A stretch of DNA of 64,000 nt from Odobenus rosmarus divergens (taxonomy: Eukaryota > Chordata > Mammalia > Carnivora > Odobenidae): NCBI RefSeq assembly GCF_000321225.1, contig NW_004450287.1:3164265-3228264 (forward strand), written 5' to 3'. Shown here one piece after another: positions 46,986-57,873 of the stretch. A model generated the notes under the pieces. It ran no database searches. It saw only the letters and a program-made list of their open reading frames with translations, and was not told where the DNA came from. The position numbers and the translations under genes are program-made. Each line of letters begins with the position of its first letter. Within the stretch, counting starts at the first letter, position 1.

Positions 46986-47429
46986 TGCAGCTATAAAAGC
47001 AGACGCTAACTTCTTCCTCTTTCCACAGCCTCCTGCCTCCACCCTTCATAGTTTACTTATATTCTATTGTTTTGTCTTCTATATAAAAGTACATTGTGGA
47101 AAATAAAATCCCTAAAATAAACTCATACTCTTATTATGCAGAGAAAATTATGACTAATGTTTTGATATGTCCCTTATAATAATTTCTCTAGGTCTGTGAA
47201 TTTATCTCACATAGTTTGATCATACAATAAGTAGTTTCTTGCCCTGTTGTTTTTCCAATTAGGACTAGATACTATTTTTATCATATTGGTAAAATCCTTA
47301 TTTTAAGAAGACTGTCATGAATTCCTTTCTATTTTTCACTGCCTTAGTTAATTTGTATATATACAAAATATTTTACGTATATATACCGTATACCCATATA
47401 TATTCCATAAGTATTCATCAGCATTTAGA
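46986..47429. other. intergenic, no recognised feature
   Basis: AT-rich; TATATA-type simple sequence near 47350-47405. Confidence 0.4.
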
Positions 47430-47905
47430 GTAGTTATTGATAATTGAATACTTCCTATATGACAAGTCTATATGATAAACATTCCCTATACATTATATCA
47501 GCTGCTCTTCATAACAATTCTGTGCAATAGGAATTAATGATTTTTTAAAAAAAGTTTTAGATTTATTTATTTATTTGAGGGAGAGAGAGCACCAGCGCAA
47601 GTGGGTGGAGGAGCAGAGGGAGAGAGAGGGAAAGCAGACTCGCTGCTGAGCACAGAGCCCATTATGGGGCAGGGGAAGGGGTGGGGTTTGGGACTGGATC
47701 CCACAACCCAGAGATCATAACCTGAGCCAAAATCAAGAGTCTGATGCTTCACCTACTGAGCCACCCAGACGCCCCAGGAATTATGATTCTTATTCTCATA
47801 AAAGAGATAAAGTCTCTGAAGCTCAGAGTGGCTTTACAATGGTCTAAGTTCACAATGCTAGCTTGTGGGGTTTGGGGTCTCTGTGTGCTCAGATGCATCT
47901 ACATT
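47430..47905 (+). mobile_element. MIR split by a SINE
   Basis: The left piece (to 47542) has 'gaatacttcctatatgacaag' and 'cataacaattctgtgcaatag'; the right piece (from 47776) has 'attctcataaaagagataaag', 'ctctgaagctcagagtggc' and 'cacaatgctagcttgtggg'. The two join in MIR order once the SINE is removed. Confidence 0.7.
47543..47775 (-). mobile_element. SINEC inside the MIR, antisense
   Basis: T-rich tail, GAGGGAGAGAGAGCACC tract, an extra 'ggggcaggggaaggggtgggg' insertion-like G-rich block, then 'gagccacccagacgcccc'. Target-site duplication aggaattaatgatt / aggaattatgattc. Confidence 0.94.
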
Positions 47906-48304
47906 CTTCCTATACTCTGCTCTCTTGAAATGCAGAGGGGCTGACTCTTGCAGCTGCATCTCTCATGCTCCTGGCTGGCTCCTGTCTGTTTGGCCAAGGA
48001 GAGGTACAAGTGAGAATTTCAGTGGCAGGGGAGGATAGAAAGGAGTGGGTAGGTAAAAAGCAGTTCTTCCTTGATTAGTGTTCTTCTGCCTGATTATTCT
48101 ACGCTTAGGGCACTGTTAACATCTATCCATCCAAACTAGCACTAGTCACACCTTTCTGTTATTCCCGTTTCAACATTCTCTGCTTTACTTCTCACCTGTT
48201 CATCATCTGTATAAGCATTCAAATCCCTTTATTCTAAAACTCAAGCAATCTTTGTTTCCTGTTGGAGCCAACATTTCTAAATACTTTCTTTAATATTTAT
48301 TCTC
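47906..48304. other. intergenic, no recognised feature
   Basis: Unique sequence between MIR and L1 3' end. Confidence 0.4.
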
Positions 48305-48317
48305 AAAAGTGACTTTT

Positions 48318-48621
48318 TAAAAAATTTTATTTTATTATGTTATGTTAATCACCACACATTACATCATTAGTTTTTGATGTAGTGTTCCATGATTCATTGT
48401 TTGCGTATAACCCCCAGTGCTCCATTCACTACATGCCCTCTTTAATACCCATCACCAGGCTAACCCATACCCCCATCCCCCTCCCCTCTAGAACCCTCAG
48501 TTTGTTTCTCAGAGTCCATAGTCTCTCATGGTTTGTGTCCCCCTCCGATTTCCCCCCCTTCATTTTTCCCTTCCTACTATCTTCTTCTTTTTTTTTTAAC
48601 ATATAATGTATTATTTGTTTA
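48318..48621 (-). mobile_element. young-type LINE-1 3' UTR, antisense
   Basis: Reverse complement of the last ~305 bp of the carnivore L1 3' UTR: 'attatgttatgttaatcacc', 'acatcattagtttttgatgtag', 'ctctaataccc'-type block, 'cctactatcttcttc' and 'taacatataatgtattattt'. It matches 24883-25188 in order. L1 homology stops at about 48621. Confidence 0.93.
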
Positions 48622-48851
48622 GCCACTTGCTTTTAAATATTATTTTGAATGGAGTTATCTCCAGAGCTGTGGGAATAGCATGCGTAACTCCCATACCAGC
48701 TTATCCCTGTTTCAGCCTTCACAGAGGCTCCTGATATAACCTCTAATACCAGTGTAATTTAAATAGTTTGTTTATAATCTTATATTTATTTCCACTTTAT
48801 TTTTATTTTCCAATTATTATATTTTTAGTTTTAAAAGGAGAGAAAATGGGG
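48622..48851. other. non-L1 segment between L1 end and partial SINE
   Basis: About 230 bp with no family resemblance, lying between two L1 parts that share an apparent target-site duplication. Confidence 0.45.
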
Positions 48852-48942
48852 GCGCCTGGGTGGCTCAGTCAGGTTTCTGACCCTTGATCTCAGCTCAGGT
48901 CTTGATCTCAGGGTTGTGAATTCAAGCCCTGAAAGCCTACTT
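48852..48942 (+). mobile_element. SINEC, sense, 3' end lost in gap
   Basis: Begins 'ggcgcctgggtggctcag', reads about 91 bp, then runs into N. Confidence 0.93.
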
Positions 48943-49807
48943 NNNNNNNNNNNNNNNNNNNNNNNNNNNNNNNNNNNNNNNNNNNNNNNNNNNNNNNNNN
49001 NNNNNNNNNNNNNNNNNNNNNNNNNNNNNNNNNNNNNNNNNNNNNNNNNNNNNNNNNNNNNNNNNNNNNNNNNNNNNNNNNNNNNNNNNNNNNNNNNNNN
49101 NNNNNNNNNNNNNNNNNNNNNNNNNNNNNNNNNNNNNNNNNNNNNNNNNNNNNNNNNNNNNNNNNNNNNNNNNNNNNNNNNNNNNNNNNNNNNNNNNNNN
49201 NNNNNNNNNNNNNNNNNNNNNNNNNNNNNNNNNNNNNNNNNNNNNNNNNNNNNNNNNNNNNNNNNNNNNNNNNNNNNNNNNNNNNNNNNNNNNNNNNNNN
49301 NNNNNNNNNNNNNNNNNNNNNNNNNNNNNNNNNNNNNNNNNNNNNNNNNNNNNNNNNNNNNNNNNNNNNNNNNNNNNNNNNNNNNNNNNNNNNNNNNNNN
49401 NNNNNNNNNNNNNNNNNNNNNNNNNNNNNNNNNNNNNNNNNNNNNNNNNNNNNNNNNNNNNNNNNNNNNNNNNNNNNNNNNNNNNNNNNNNNNNNNNNNN
49501 NNNNNNNNNNNNNNNNNNNNNNNNNNNNNNNNNNNNNNNNNNNNNNNNNNNNNNNNNNNNNNNNNNNNNNNNNNNNNNNNNNNNNNNNNNNNNNNNNNNN
49601 NNNNNNNNNNNNNNNNNNNNNNNNNNNNNNNNNNNNNNNNNNNNNNNNNNNNNNNNNNNNNNNNNNNNNNNNNNNNNNNNNNNNNNNNNNNNNNNNNNNN
49701 NNNNNNNNNNNNNNNNNNNNNNNNNNNNNNNNNNNNNNNNNNNNNNNNNNNNNNNNNNNNNNNNNNNNNNNNNNNNNNNNNNNNNNNNNNNNNNNNNNNN
49801 NNNNNNN
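48943..49807. other. assembly gap, 865 N
   Basis: Unknown bases between a partial SINE and a partial antisense L1. Confidence 0.99.
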
Positions 49808-49976
49808 ATTTTTGTGTGTGGTGTAAGGAAATGGTCCAGTTTCATTCTTCTGCATGTGGCTGTCCAATTTTCCCAACACCATTGTTGAAGAGACTGTCTT
49901 TTTTCCATTGGACATTCTTTCCTGCTTTGTTGAAGACTAGTTGACCATAGCATTGAGGGTCCATTTCTGGGCTCTA
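49808..49976 (-). pseudogene. LINE-1 ORF2 fragment, antisense, adjoining gap
   Basis: Minus-strand reading gives '[11 protein letters not shown]', '[16 protein letters not shown]', '[24 protein letters not shown]' across frames, all C-terminal ORF2 sequence as at 23.6-23.8 kb. L1 homology ends at 49976 next to 'aaaagtgacattt', so this is the 5' truncation point. The rest of the element lies in the gap or at 48318-48621. Confidence 0.93.
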
Positions 49977-49989
49977 AAAGTGACATTTC

Positions 49990-51852
49990 TAGAACAAAAG
50001 TTCCTGTGAAAATATAAGGTTTGAATATTATTATTTAAACATTTCTGGGAGATAGTTATTATAAAATATCTGACTTCTTATGGTTCCAAAAAATTTACTA
50101 TAAAATTTTATTGTAAAATTGCTGCATCACTATGGCCTGACTATCTTAAGGACCTGATAAATTATGCCACCCAGAATGACCTAGGGCCATGTGAAACTTT
50201 TAATAAATCACAAAATCTCCTGAGAATTAACCATATCTTGAAGAAATGTCAATATGCTATAGCTTTTCAGGAACTATTATTTTCTTTTTCTCTCGGTCTA
50301 TTGTGAATTCAGTATTACCGAACTCTCTTTAATTCTAGTTATCTCAAAAATCTAAGGATTATTTTCTAGAATTCTTGTCATTTCCAATTACTCTAAATTG
50401 AATAGATCGTTTACCTCTGAGATGAGCAGTTTAGTAGATATAATGCTCTTGTAGGGTAAGAATTCCAGAAGAACATGTATATTTACAGTTTCCACATTTT
50501 AGTTTGTTTTTCTATTTAAGGTCTTTATCTGTATATGGATTGCATTATAAATGTTCTCTTTTCAGCCAATTCATAATGTTATCATACGTCTATATTGCTT
50601 CTTTCCTTCTCATCTTTTTTCACAAGTACATCTCATGCAGAGATTTCATTCTTAGGATAATAGAATTCCAGACATGTTAATTATATCTTCTCTCAATGTA
50701 AAAGGAAAATTCACTTTACCTAATAGCTTGTTAGTGATTTTGAACAAAATTGCTTTTCCACATAAGTAACATGAACATGAAAAGATACTGCCACATTTTA
50801 GGATTCTTATCATGTTAAAATATCAGGGTAACTTTATTTTCCATTTTTATGTTTGGTGATGACCATTGAATAACTCCTATTGTGTTTCCTTTTTTGGATT
50901 AACAAAAAACTTCTTTTTAAATCTAATTTCTATCAGAGAGGAAATGGTTTCCATAATAACAACTTTTACATTTTCATTTGGATATTTTGTTTGGAACCAA
51001 TTTTATATGACTTCCTCCAAGTTCAGTTTAGTCTTCAGATCAGGTCAGCAAGTCTTTTGACAAAAATTGCCCCTTCTTTCTGTGTGATGAATTCAATCCA
51101 TAACTAGCATTTAATACATAGATATAAAATATGCTTTTGGTCATATCAGTATAGTCAGTTTTATACATATGTCTATATTTTCTGAAATCAAATCTCTCAA
51201 CTAGAAAAAAAGAAATGAAATTCCAGTTTAACCTCAACTTCTGGGGTGATTTTAATCAAGTGTTTCCTATGATCATCCATCTGTTAATATGTCCATTCAT
51301 TTATGCCATTTATTAATTCTTTGATACATTAATTTAGTCAATTTTTGAAAACATGTAAGTATCAAATTCTTGTATGTGAAAGACTCCATAATTTGTTCTT
51401 GCTTTCTAGGATTTTTTTTTTGCAGAAATTTTTATCTACATATTAATCAGCAAGTTTTTAACTCCTTTGTGAGTAACTGCAATTTAAAAATTACAAATGT
51501 TTCATAACTTAAGAAAATAAAATTTCTATAGTGATTTGTCTCTCTATTCATAAATGGCCAGTTACTTTTTTTTTCAGTAATATAATTTTAAAAGAATTGG
51601 TGATGTTTGGAGAACTAGTCTGGAAATAGTTTAAAATACATAATATGGGATCATGAGGTTGAATTCACTGACTAAGAGTTCTATATATGATAGTAAAAGT
51701 GTACAACTTAAATATACTCTTTAGTATACACAAACATACATCCCCACACAGTTACATAGGAATACGTATCAAAAAGGCAGATTCTTGGGGAATATGCAGT
51801 GATTAGCATTCAGTAGTGTAAGCATATGAAAGAAACTTAATAGTTTATTAAC
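49990..51852. other. intergenic, unique
   Basis: No recognised mobile element or gene in 1.9 kb of AT-rich DNA. Overlapping short open frames at 50866-51237 have no family resemblance. Confidence 0.4.
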
Positions 51853-51867
51853 AGGCAGGAAGGTTCT

Positions 51868-52077
51868 GGGGCACCTGAGTGGCTCAGTTGGTTAAGCCTT
51901 TAGTTCAGGTCATGATCTCAGAGTCCTGGGATCAAGCCCCACATTGAGCTCCCTGCTCAGCAGGGAGTCTGCTTCTCGCTCTCCCTCTGCCTCCGCCACA
52001 CCCCACAAGCCCTGTTCCCTCCCCCCCCCCTTGGTTGCTCTCTCTCTGTCTCAAATAAATAAAATCTTTTAAAAAAT
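51868..52077 (+). mobile_element. SINEC, sense
   Basis: From 'ggggcacctgagtggctcag' to AAATAAATAAAATCTTTT and an A tail, with a C11-12 run in the CT region near 52020. Target-site duplication aggcaggaaggttct / aggcaggaagtttct at 51853-51867 and 52078-52092. Confidence 0.96.
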
Positions 52078-52138
52078 AGGCAGGAAGTTTCTTTATGTAA
52101 TGTTAAGTAATTATGGGGATATTATAAATGTATTTTTA

Positions 52139-52316
52139 TTTTTTTTAAAGATTTTTTATTTATTCATTTGTCAGAGAGAGAGAGAGAGCACAAGCAGAGG
52201 GAGAAGCAGGCTCCCTGCTGAGCAAGGAGCCCGATGCAGGACTCGATCCCAGGATCCCGGGATCATGACCTGAGCTGAAGGCAGACGCTTAACCGACTGA
52301 GCCACCCAGGCGTCCC
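52139..52316 (-). mobile_element. SINEC, antisense
   Basis: T-rich tail to 'gccacccaggcgtccc'. Perfect 15-bp target-site duplication ataaatgtattttta at 52124-52138 and 52317-52331. Lies only 61 bp from the opposite-strand SINE on its left. Confidence 0.96.
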
Positions 52317-52331
52317 ATAAATGTATTTTTA

Positions 52332-53789
52332 AATACCAGATATCAAATGCAATACGTAGAAATGCTAATAATAACATTTTGCTTTACAATAGTTTAGGAA
52401 TTAGTTAGCAATTGACATGCATGATACAACCGAAGGATTGATGAACTTTGTATTATAGTAGATATGCACTGACAAAGATAAAAAGAAAAAAATTGAAACA
52501 ACATGCATTGTTATAAGAAATGTATGATCTGTTTTTAAGCCACTAAGTCACAATAAATTTTGTTTTCTTCCATGTTATCTTGTTTAACCTGATAGCGATA
52601 ATTGGGTTTTATGTCATTTCTTCAATTTTATTTCTTGTAGCTGTGAGTTTCAGCAGTTTTCCAATACCTTTATCGATTTTGAGGTTTTGCCAGTGCTTTT
52701 GGCTTTTGTTATTATGCAAAGAAGTACATGTTAACCTTTCAGATTATTGATCTTTTGGAGAAAGAAAGAGAGAAAGATGTTTTTATTTAGTGTTAATATA
52801 AAAATTATCATAACATTTTTTTGACATTTGTTCACATTTTAAAGATGATATCCAGGCTTCAAACAAAATCATCAAAAATGTAGACATATTATGTTCCCAT
52901 AAATTTATTTTCCTCTGTATCTCAGTTACTGATGCATTTGCAAGATGTATTCATTTTCAGCAAATTCTATAGTGAATGAAGTCTCTGAGCTTTTCCAATA
53001 CTCATATTGTAAATGCTATTCAGTTAAATGAAACCAAGACTTTATTGAACACAAATATATGTCAGCCGTTATGTTTAGAGATGCTAAGGCAATTCTACCT
53101 AAATATCCATAGTTCTTGTCTTTATAAACCCTAGTAATAATCCATTACTATATGTCTGTATGTTTGTACCTTTGTGCTTAAAACAAAAAGAAAAATCTTT
53201 TATAAAAACATTGTCCCAAATATGTAACTGCATGTGGTAGGCATATGATAGGAAATAGGCATATGATAGGAAAAGATGTTAAGATTAGAAGAATATTAGA
53301 AACTATGTCAATAATCTGGTTGTAAGTAATAGAAAGCTGTTGAAAATTTGCTTCTGGAAAATAGGAAAACTGGGTTAACACATGTAAAATCAGAGCAGTA
53401 ATAGCTGATTCTTTCAGGGACCATGAACTACAAAGTATAAGCAATCAACAATCGTGTCAGATATTATTTTCATCACAGGATCTCTTGTAGCTACATTTTT
53501 TCTCTGCGTGTCTGCTTCATTTTCCTTCTCTTCAGTGTGACTTTTGCCCTCCTCACGGCTGGCTGTCTCAGAGCACTGGTGTTGCAATCTACTCTCAGTT
53601 CCCCTCTCCCCAACCACCCCTAAAGCATTGGTCTTTCCTAGGGTCTGTCACCATCTGTTATGATTGTGAGTTCCACAGAATCGGGAGAAAGGATATGAAA
53701 TGGAAGCAGGTGGTACTTGGGAGTCTGACCAGTCAGCCTCTATCAGTTATCTCCTATCTAGGCTTCTCAACTGCATTGATATTGATCAA
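52332..53789. other. intergenic, unique
   Basis: No recognised element. A perfect 18-bp tandem duplication, taggcatatgataggaaa, lies at 53238-53255 and 53256-53273. Confidence 0.4.
53238..53273. repeat. 18-bp tandem duplication
   Basis: Two identical head-to-tail copies of taggcatatgataggaaa. Confidence 0.97.
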
Positions 53790-53930
53790 GAAAGTGTTTA
53801 TTGATACTATTTTCATTTTACAGAATGATAAACTAACACATACATAAAGTGATTTTCAAAAACTATACCGTTAGGAAGAGGCAGAGCCAAATTGATCTGA
53901 TTCCACTATTAACCACTATGTTCTTCCAGC
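53790..53930 (+). mobile_element. MIR 3' fragment
   Basis: 'actattttcattttacagaatgataaact', then 'gaggcagagccaaattgatctga' and 'attaaccactatgttcttcc' follow MIR 3' order. Confidence 0.7.
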
Positions 53931-54669
53931 TCCCTAGAAATAGAGGCAAAAAGTACATGCTAGAATCTTATTTTGGCGATAAAATCCTGGACAGTGAGAG
54001 TGAGAGATAGGGGAAGCAATGAGAGTTTGAGGAAAAATGCAAGATGCTGCATTAGGACATTGGCCACTTCATTATAAATAAGCCACAAACAGAATTTAAT
54101 AGATGGCTCAGCAGGTGTAATTTTATAAGTCTCTGGGCAAATGCCATAGACAGTCTCTGCCATGGAACACTTTAAAGGAAAATGTAGCTTATCTTCTTGA
54201 CTCTTCCATTTTCTGTCTCCCATTGAATAATGTTTGCTTAGCTCAGAACATTTAGCAGATGCTTAGAAAAGCAGATATAAGGCTCTATAGTATGAATTCT
54301 CAGTGGAATTAAGAAGTAGAAGAGAACAAGAGAGATAAGAGATGTTTTGGTGCCATCTCAAGTGGGCCTGTCCAGAGGAGGTCCACTGTGGTAGTGACTG
54401 AGGCCACGTGAGGAGTTTGGAGTTCAGGACCAGGTAAAATCAAAATCTGAAGAGACACTTAAGATATACCCAATACAGCCCTCAAAAAGTATAGTAGAAG
54501 AGGTATAAGAAAAGTCAACTCAGGTTTTATTTATAACAATTTCCTTGGAAAGTAATTAAAACATTTTCATCCCAATGAAGCTAACAAAAGTCCACAAGCA
54601 ATGTATGAGGAATCAACATAATGTGGGTGGTTGCACAGATTTTGAGTCAATTTATGGGGCCAAAATTAG
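53931..54669. other. intergenic, no recognised feature
   Basis: Unique sequence; nothing named. Confidence 0.4.
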
Positions 54670-54683
54670 GTAAAAGGATTATT

Positions 54684-54855
54684 TTTTTAAATTTTTTTAT
54701 TTAAATTCTATTTAGTTAACATATAGTGTATTATTAGTTTCAGGGGTAAAATTTAGTGATACATTAATTATTTCTAACACCTAGTGCTCATTACATCAAG
54801 TGCCCTCCTTAATGCCCATCACCCAATTATCCCATCCCTCCACCCACTTCCCCAA
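54684..54855 (-). mobile_element. LINE-1 3' end, antisense, extreme 5' truncation
   Basis: About 172 bp: T-rich end, 'ttaacatatagtgtattatt', 'cacctagtgctcattacatc' and 'cccatcacccaattatccc', the older one-module L1 3' UTR. Target-site duplication gtaaaaggattatt at 54670-54683 and 54856-54869. Confidence 0.93.
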
Positions 54856-54869
54856 GTAAAAGGATTATT

Positions 54870-55799
54870 ATAACATGGTTTATGCAGTAAACATGAACAA
54901 TTAATTAGACTTAATTGTAGATTCATGAACAGAACCTAAAAGTATACTATTAAGTGAAATATAAAACACAATTACCAGCTATAATGTGGGAAGTAGCAGA
55001 AGACTGTTACTTCTACTTGAACAAGGAGAACAAGCCATGTAAGCCACAGAATTTTAACATTAAAAAATACAGAGCTGGAAGCACAAAGAAAACTATAAGA
55101 ACTGAATTCTGAGTACTAATAAACCATTTTTAGTAGAGACTTCTTTTATCCACTGCAGTACAGAATTACAAAGATAAACCTAACATTGATAGGAAACCAG
55201 GAGAATATCAATAGCCATGTGTTGATTTGTGTAATGGGTTGGAATCCCAAAGAATTCAAGTGACAGAATCAGTCTGAAGTCACCTGTCCAATTTTTCTCA
55301 CTAACTTTGTTTGCATGCCCAAGGGTAATACACCTATGACTGCAGACAGAGCCTGAGACCTGAGTAAGATCTTCTTTGAAGCACTCAGGGCCTCTCTACA
55401 GTATAAAACAGTGGGATCACCAAAGGCCAAAGATATGGCAGAAGAACTGAGATCTCCATGGCATACTGTGTCCTCATGAAATACAAGAAAGTGGAGGTCA
55501 AAAATTGAAGGAAAAGTCAGAGGGATAAGAGAAATTCTCCCCAAGGTGTTCTGGGGTTTCACTGAATACTGTGTAACTGCCTGTGAAGAGTGGTGGCAAG
55601 GTTACAAATTGGGTATATATCCCTCAAGGAGCAAAAAATATAGGGTGGGAATGGAGAGCAAAGATAGCTCTCCAGCAATAGAAAAACCTGGCAGATAGCA
55701 TATAAAACAGAGATCTCTTCCAGTTCAGAAAACTTTTACATTATTTAGGAAACCATATAATATCATTTGAAGGTAGACTTGATTTTAAACATCATATAG
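54870..55799. other. intergenic or unidentified old repeat
   Basis: Purine-rich sequence leading into old L1 at its right. Some of it may be unrecognised L1 5' sequence. Confidence 0.35.
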
Positions 55800-56068
55800 T
55801 AACTTGTGGAGCAAATCTAAATAGACACAGACATAACTAAAAGGACACTTTAATTAAAAATATTATTAAAAATAGTTAGATCACCCAAAATAAGTAAAGA
55901 ATGAAGGCATATAGGAACAAAGAAGAGATTGATTAGATAGAAAACAAATGTAAGTAGAAAACTTAAGCTCAATCATATCAACAACTACATTAAATGAAAA
56001 TGGATAAAATTCTCCAATTGGAAGGTGGTTTGGCAGACTGGATTAAAAAAAAACAACACATAGCTTTT
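55800..56068 (+). mobile_element. ancient LINE-1 fragment, sense
   Basis: 'caatcatatcaacaactacat', 'tggataaaattctccaattgg' and 'ttggcagactggattaaaaa' match old L1 ORF2 sequence just before the endonuclease core. A second L1 begins immediately to the right. Confidence 0.6.
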
Positions 56069-56078
56069 GGGGGGTCAT

Positions 56079-56091
56079 CCAAGATGGCGAC
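56079..56091 (+). promoter_or_regulatory. YY1-type motif at L1 5' end
   Basis: ccaagatggcgac matches the YY1 site (core ATGGCG) that sits near the +1 region of many mammalian L1 5' UTRs and positions their transcription start. Site recognised by sequence only; the element itself is defective. Confidence 0.65.
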
Positions 56092-56399
56092 ATAGGAAAT
56101 TCCTGAACTCCCATCCTCCCACAGACACACTGAATGTACAACTGTAGACAGAGAAATCTATCTCTGCATGAAATCCAGAAACTAGCTGAGAGATTCCTAC
56201 ACCTTAAGTGAAATAGAAAATATCCATATGGAAACAGGTAGGAAAAGCAGAGACATACCCCCCAAATCCCACCCCTGATATAATGCCATACAGTTGGGAG
56301 GAAACCTGAGTATCTCCCTTAAGAGTGAAAGGTTTGGATTCCACATTTAGCACCTCAACTTTTAAGACTCCCATACCTGAGGGAGAGGCCCCCAAAACA

Positions 56400-57455
56400 C
56401 CTCACTCTGAAAGCCAATGAGGCTTGCATCTATGAGACCCACAAGACTATGGCAAACAAAAAAGTAGTAGTTATCGGGCACACAAACACCAGTTGCTGCT
56501 CTCTACCAGGGTTCAGCACAAAGGCAGGCAAAGTTGCTTATTTCCCAATCTTTTCCTAAAAGGAGATCGTTTGCATACTTTGAATGCTGTGGCCTGAGGG
56601 TCATGCTTCTAATTTAGCACACATCTAGAGGCTGGCCGTGATTCTCTCTGGTTACTGGGGAAACCAGCCAGACACCACCCATGTGGTCTCCCTCAGGTCC
56701 ATTCCTTTTTTGCTAGTATCTCTGTGGAAGGAGCATATACAAACACCTGTGCCCTGACTTTTGTGCTGCCACCTGAGAGATGGGACCCCCCCCCTCCGCT
56801 AATAACATGGCTGAGACAGCCAATGTGACTTGCATACACATGTCCCCTAGGAATGTAGCAAAAAAAAAAAAAAAAAAAAGGAGTTCTTAAACAGCTATTA
56901 CCCCAGGGCTCAGTGCAGAGGGAGCAGGCAGAAACCACCCATCTCCCAGTCTTTTCCTGAAAGGGGTCAATCTACATACTTAAGCTTCTGCTTAAGCATT
57001 AGCCTTTCTTTTTTTTTTTTTTTTTTTTTTAGGCATTAGGCTTCTAATATAATATGTGTGTAGTGGATGGTTACAGTCCTCCCCACAGAGTGAGGAAGGT
57101 ACCAGAAACAACCTCCACCTTTTCCCTCTAGCCTGTTCCCAGTCTTCAGTAGGAGGTTATATACATGTTTTGTGTTCCAACTTTTATTCCTGCTGCCCAA
57201 AAGATAGGCTCCACTCTGATAGCCAACAGAATTTACATTTATGAGTCCCACATGATTATAGTAGATGAAGACGTTCTTAATGGGCACAGGAGTACTCCTT
57301 GCAGCTATATACCCAAGCTCAGCATAGAGGAGCAAGCAAGAATACTCTTCTCCTAGGTTCTCCATGGAAGAGGCTTAACTGCATACTTTCACAACTGATG
57401 CCTGAGGGTCCTGCTTCTCATCAGCCTGCATCTAGGTGCAAAATGTGACCATTCT
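56400..57455 (+). repeat. three ~400-bp repeat units in the L1 5' UTR
   Basis: Landmarks recur in order. 'agccaatgaggcttgcat' near 56414, 'agccaatgtgacttgcat' near 56817 and 'agccaacagaatttacat' near 57223. 'agggttcagcac' near 56508, 'agggctcagtgc' near 56905 and 'caagctcagcat' near 57314. 'gcctgagggtc...gcttct' near 56592, a version near 57030 and another near 57402. Spacing is about 400-410 bp. Units are diverged, and unit 2 carries an A19 run (56861-56879) and a T23 run (about 57008-57031). Confidence 0.8.
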
Positions 57456-57656
57456 CTTTGTGACATGGATGGGCCTTGGCACACTGTCATCTATTGGGGA
57501 GTTGAACAGGGAAGACATTTTGGAGAATCGCAAAAGTTCTGAGAAGCAACCAGAAGATTGGACTGGGCTGATTGACAAGGTTCATCTACACAAGATCACC
57601 TTGTCAATACTGGGAGAGGTGGCTGTTTTATCTGATGTACAGAAACTAAAACAGAG

Positions 57657-57848
57657 GGACACCTGGGTGGCTCAGTTGGTTAAGCAGCTGCCTTCAGCTC
57701 AGGTCATGATCCCAGGGTCCTGGGATTGAGCCTGGAATCGGGCTCCCTGCTTGGTGGGTTGCCTGCTTTTCCCTCTCCCTCTGCCACTCCACCTGCTTTT
57801 GCGTGCTCTCTCTCTCTCAAATAAATAAATAAAATATTTTTTAAAAAG
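57657..57848 (+). mobile_element. SINEC inside the L1 5' UTR, sense
   Basis: From 'gggacacctgggtggctcag' to an AAATAAATAAATAAAAT tail. Target-site duplication gaaactaaaacagag / gaaaccaaaacagag at 57642-57656 and 57849-57863. Confidence 0.96.
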
Positions 57849-57873
57849 GAAACCAAAACAGAGTTCAGGAAAA

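Noticed and set aside
48908..49986. Three open frames over 330 aa around the third gap
   Set aside because: Artefact of 865 N; the readable ends are SINE and L1.
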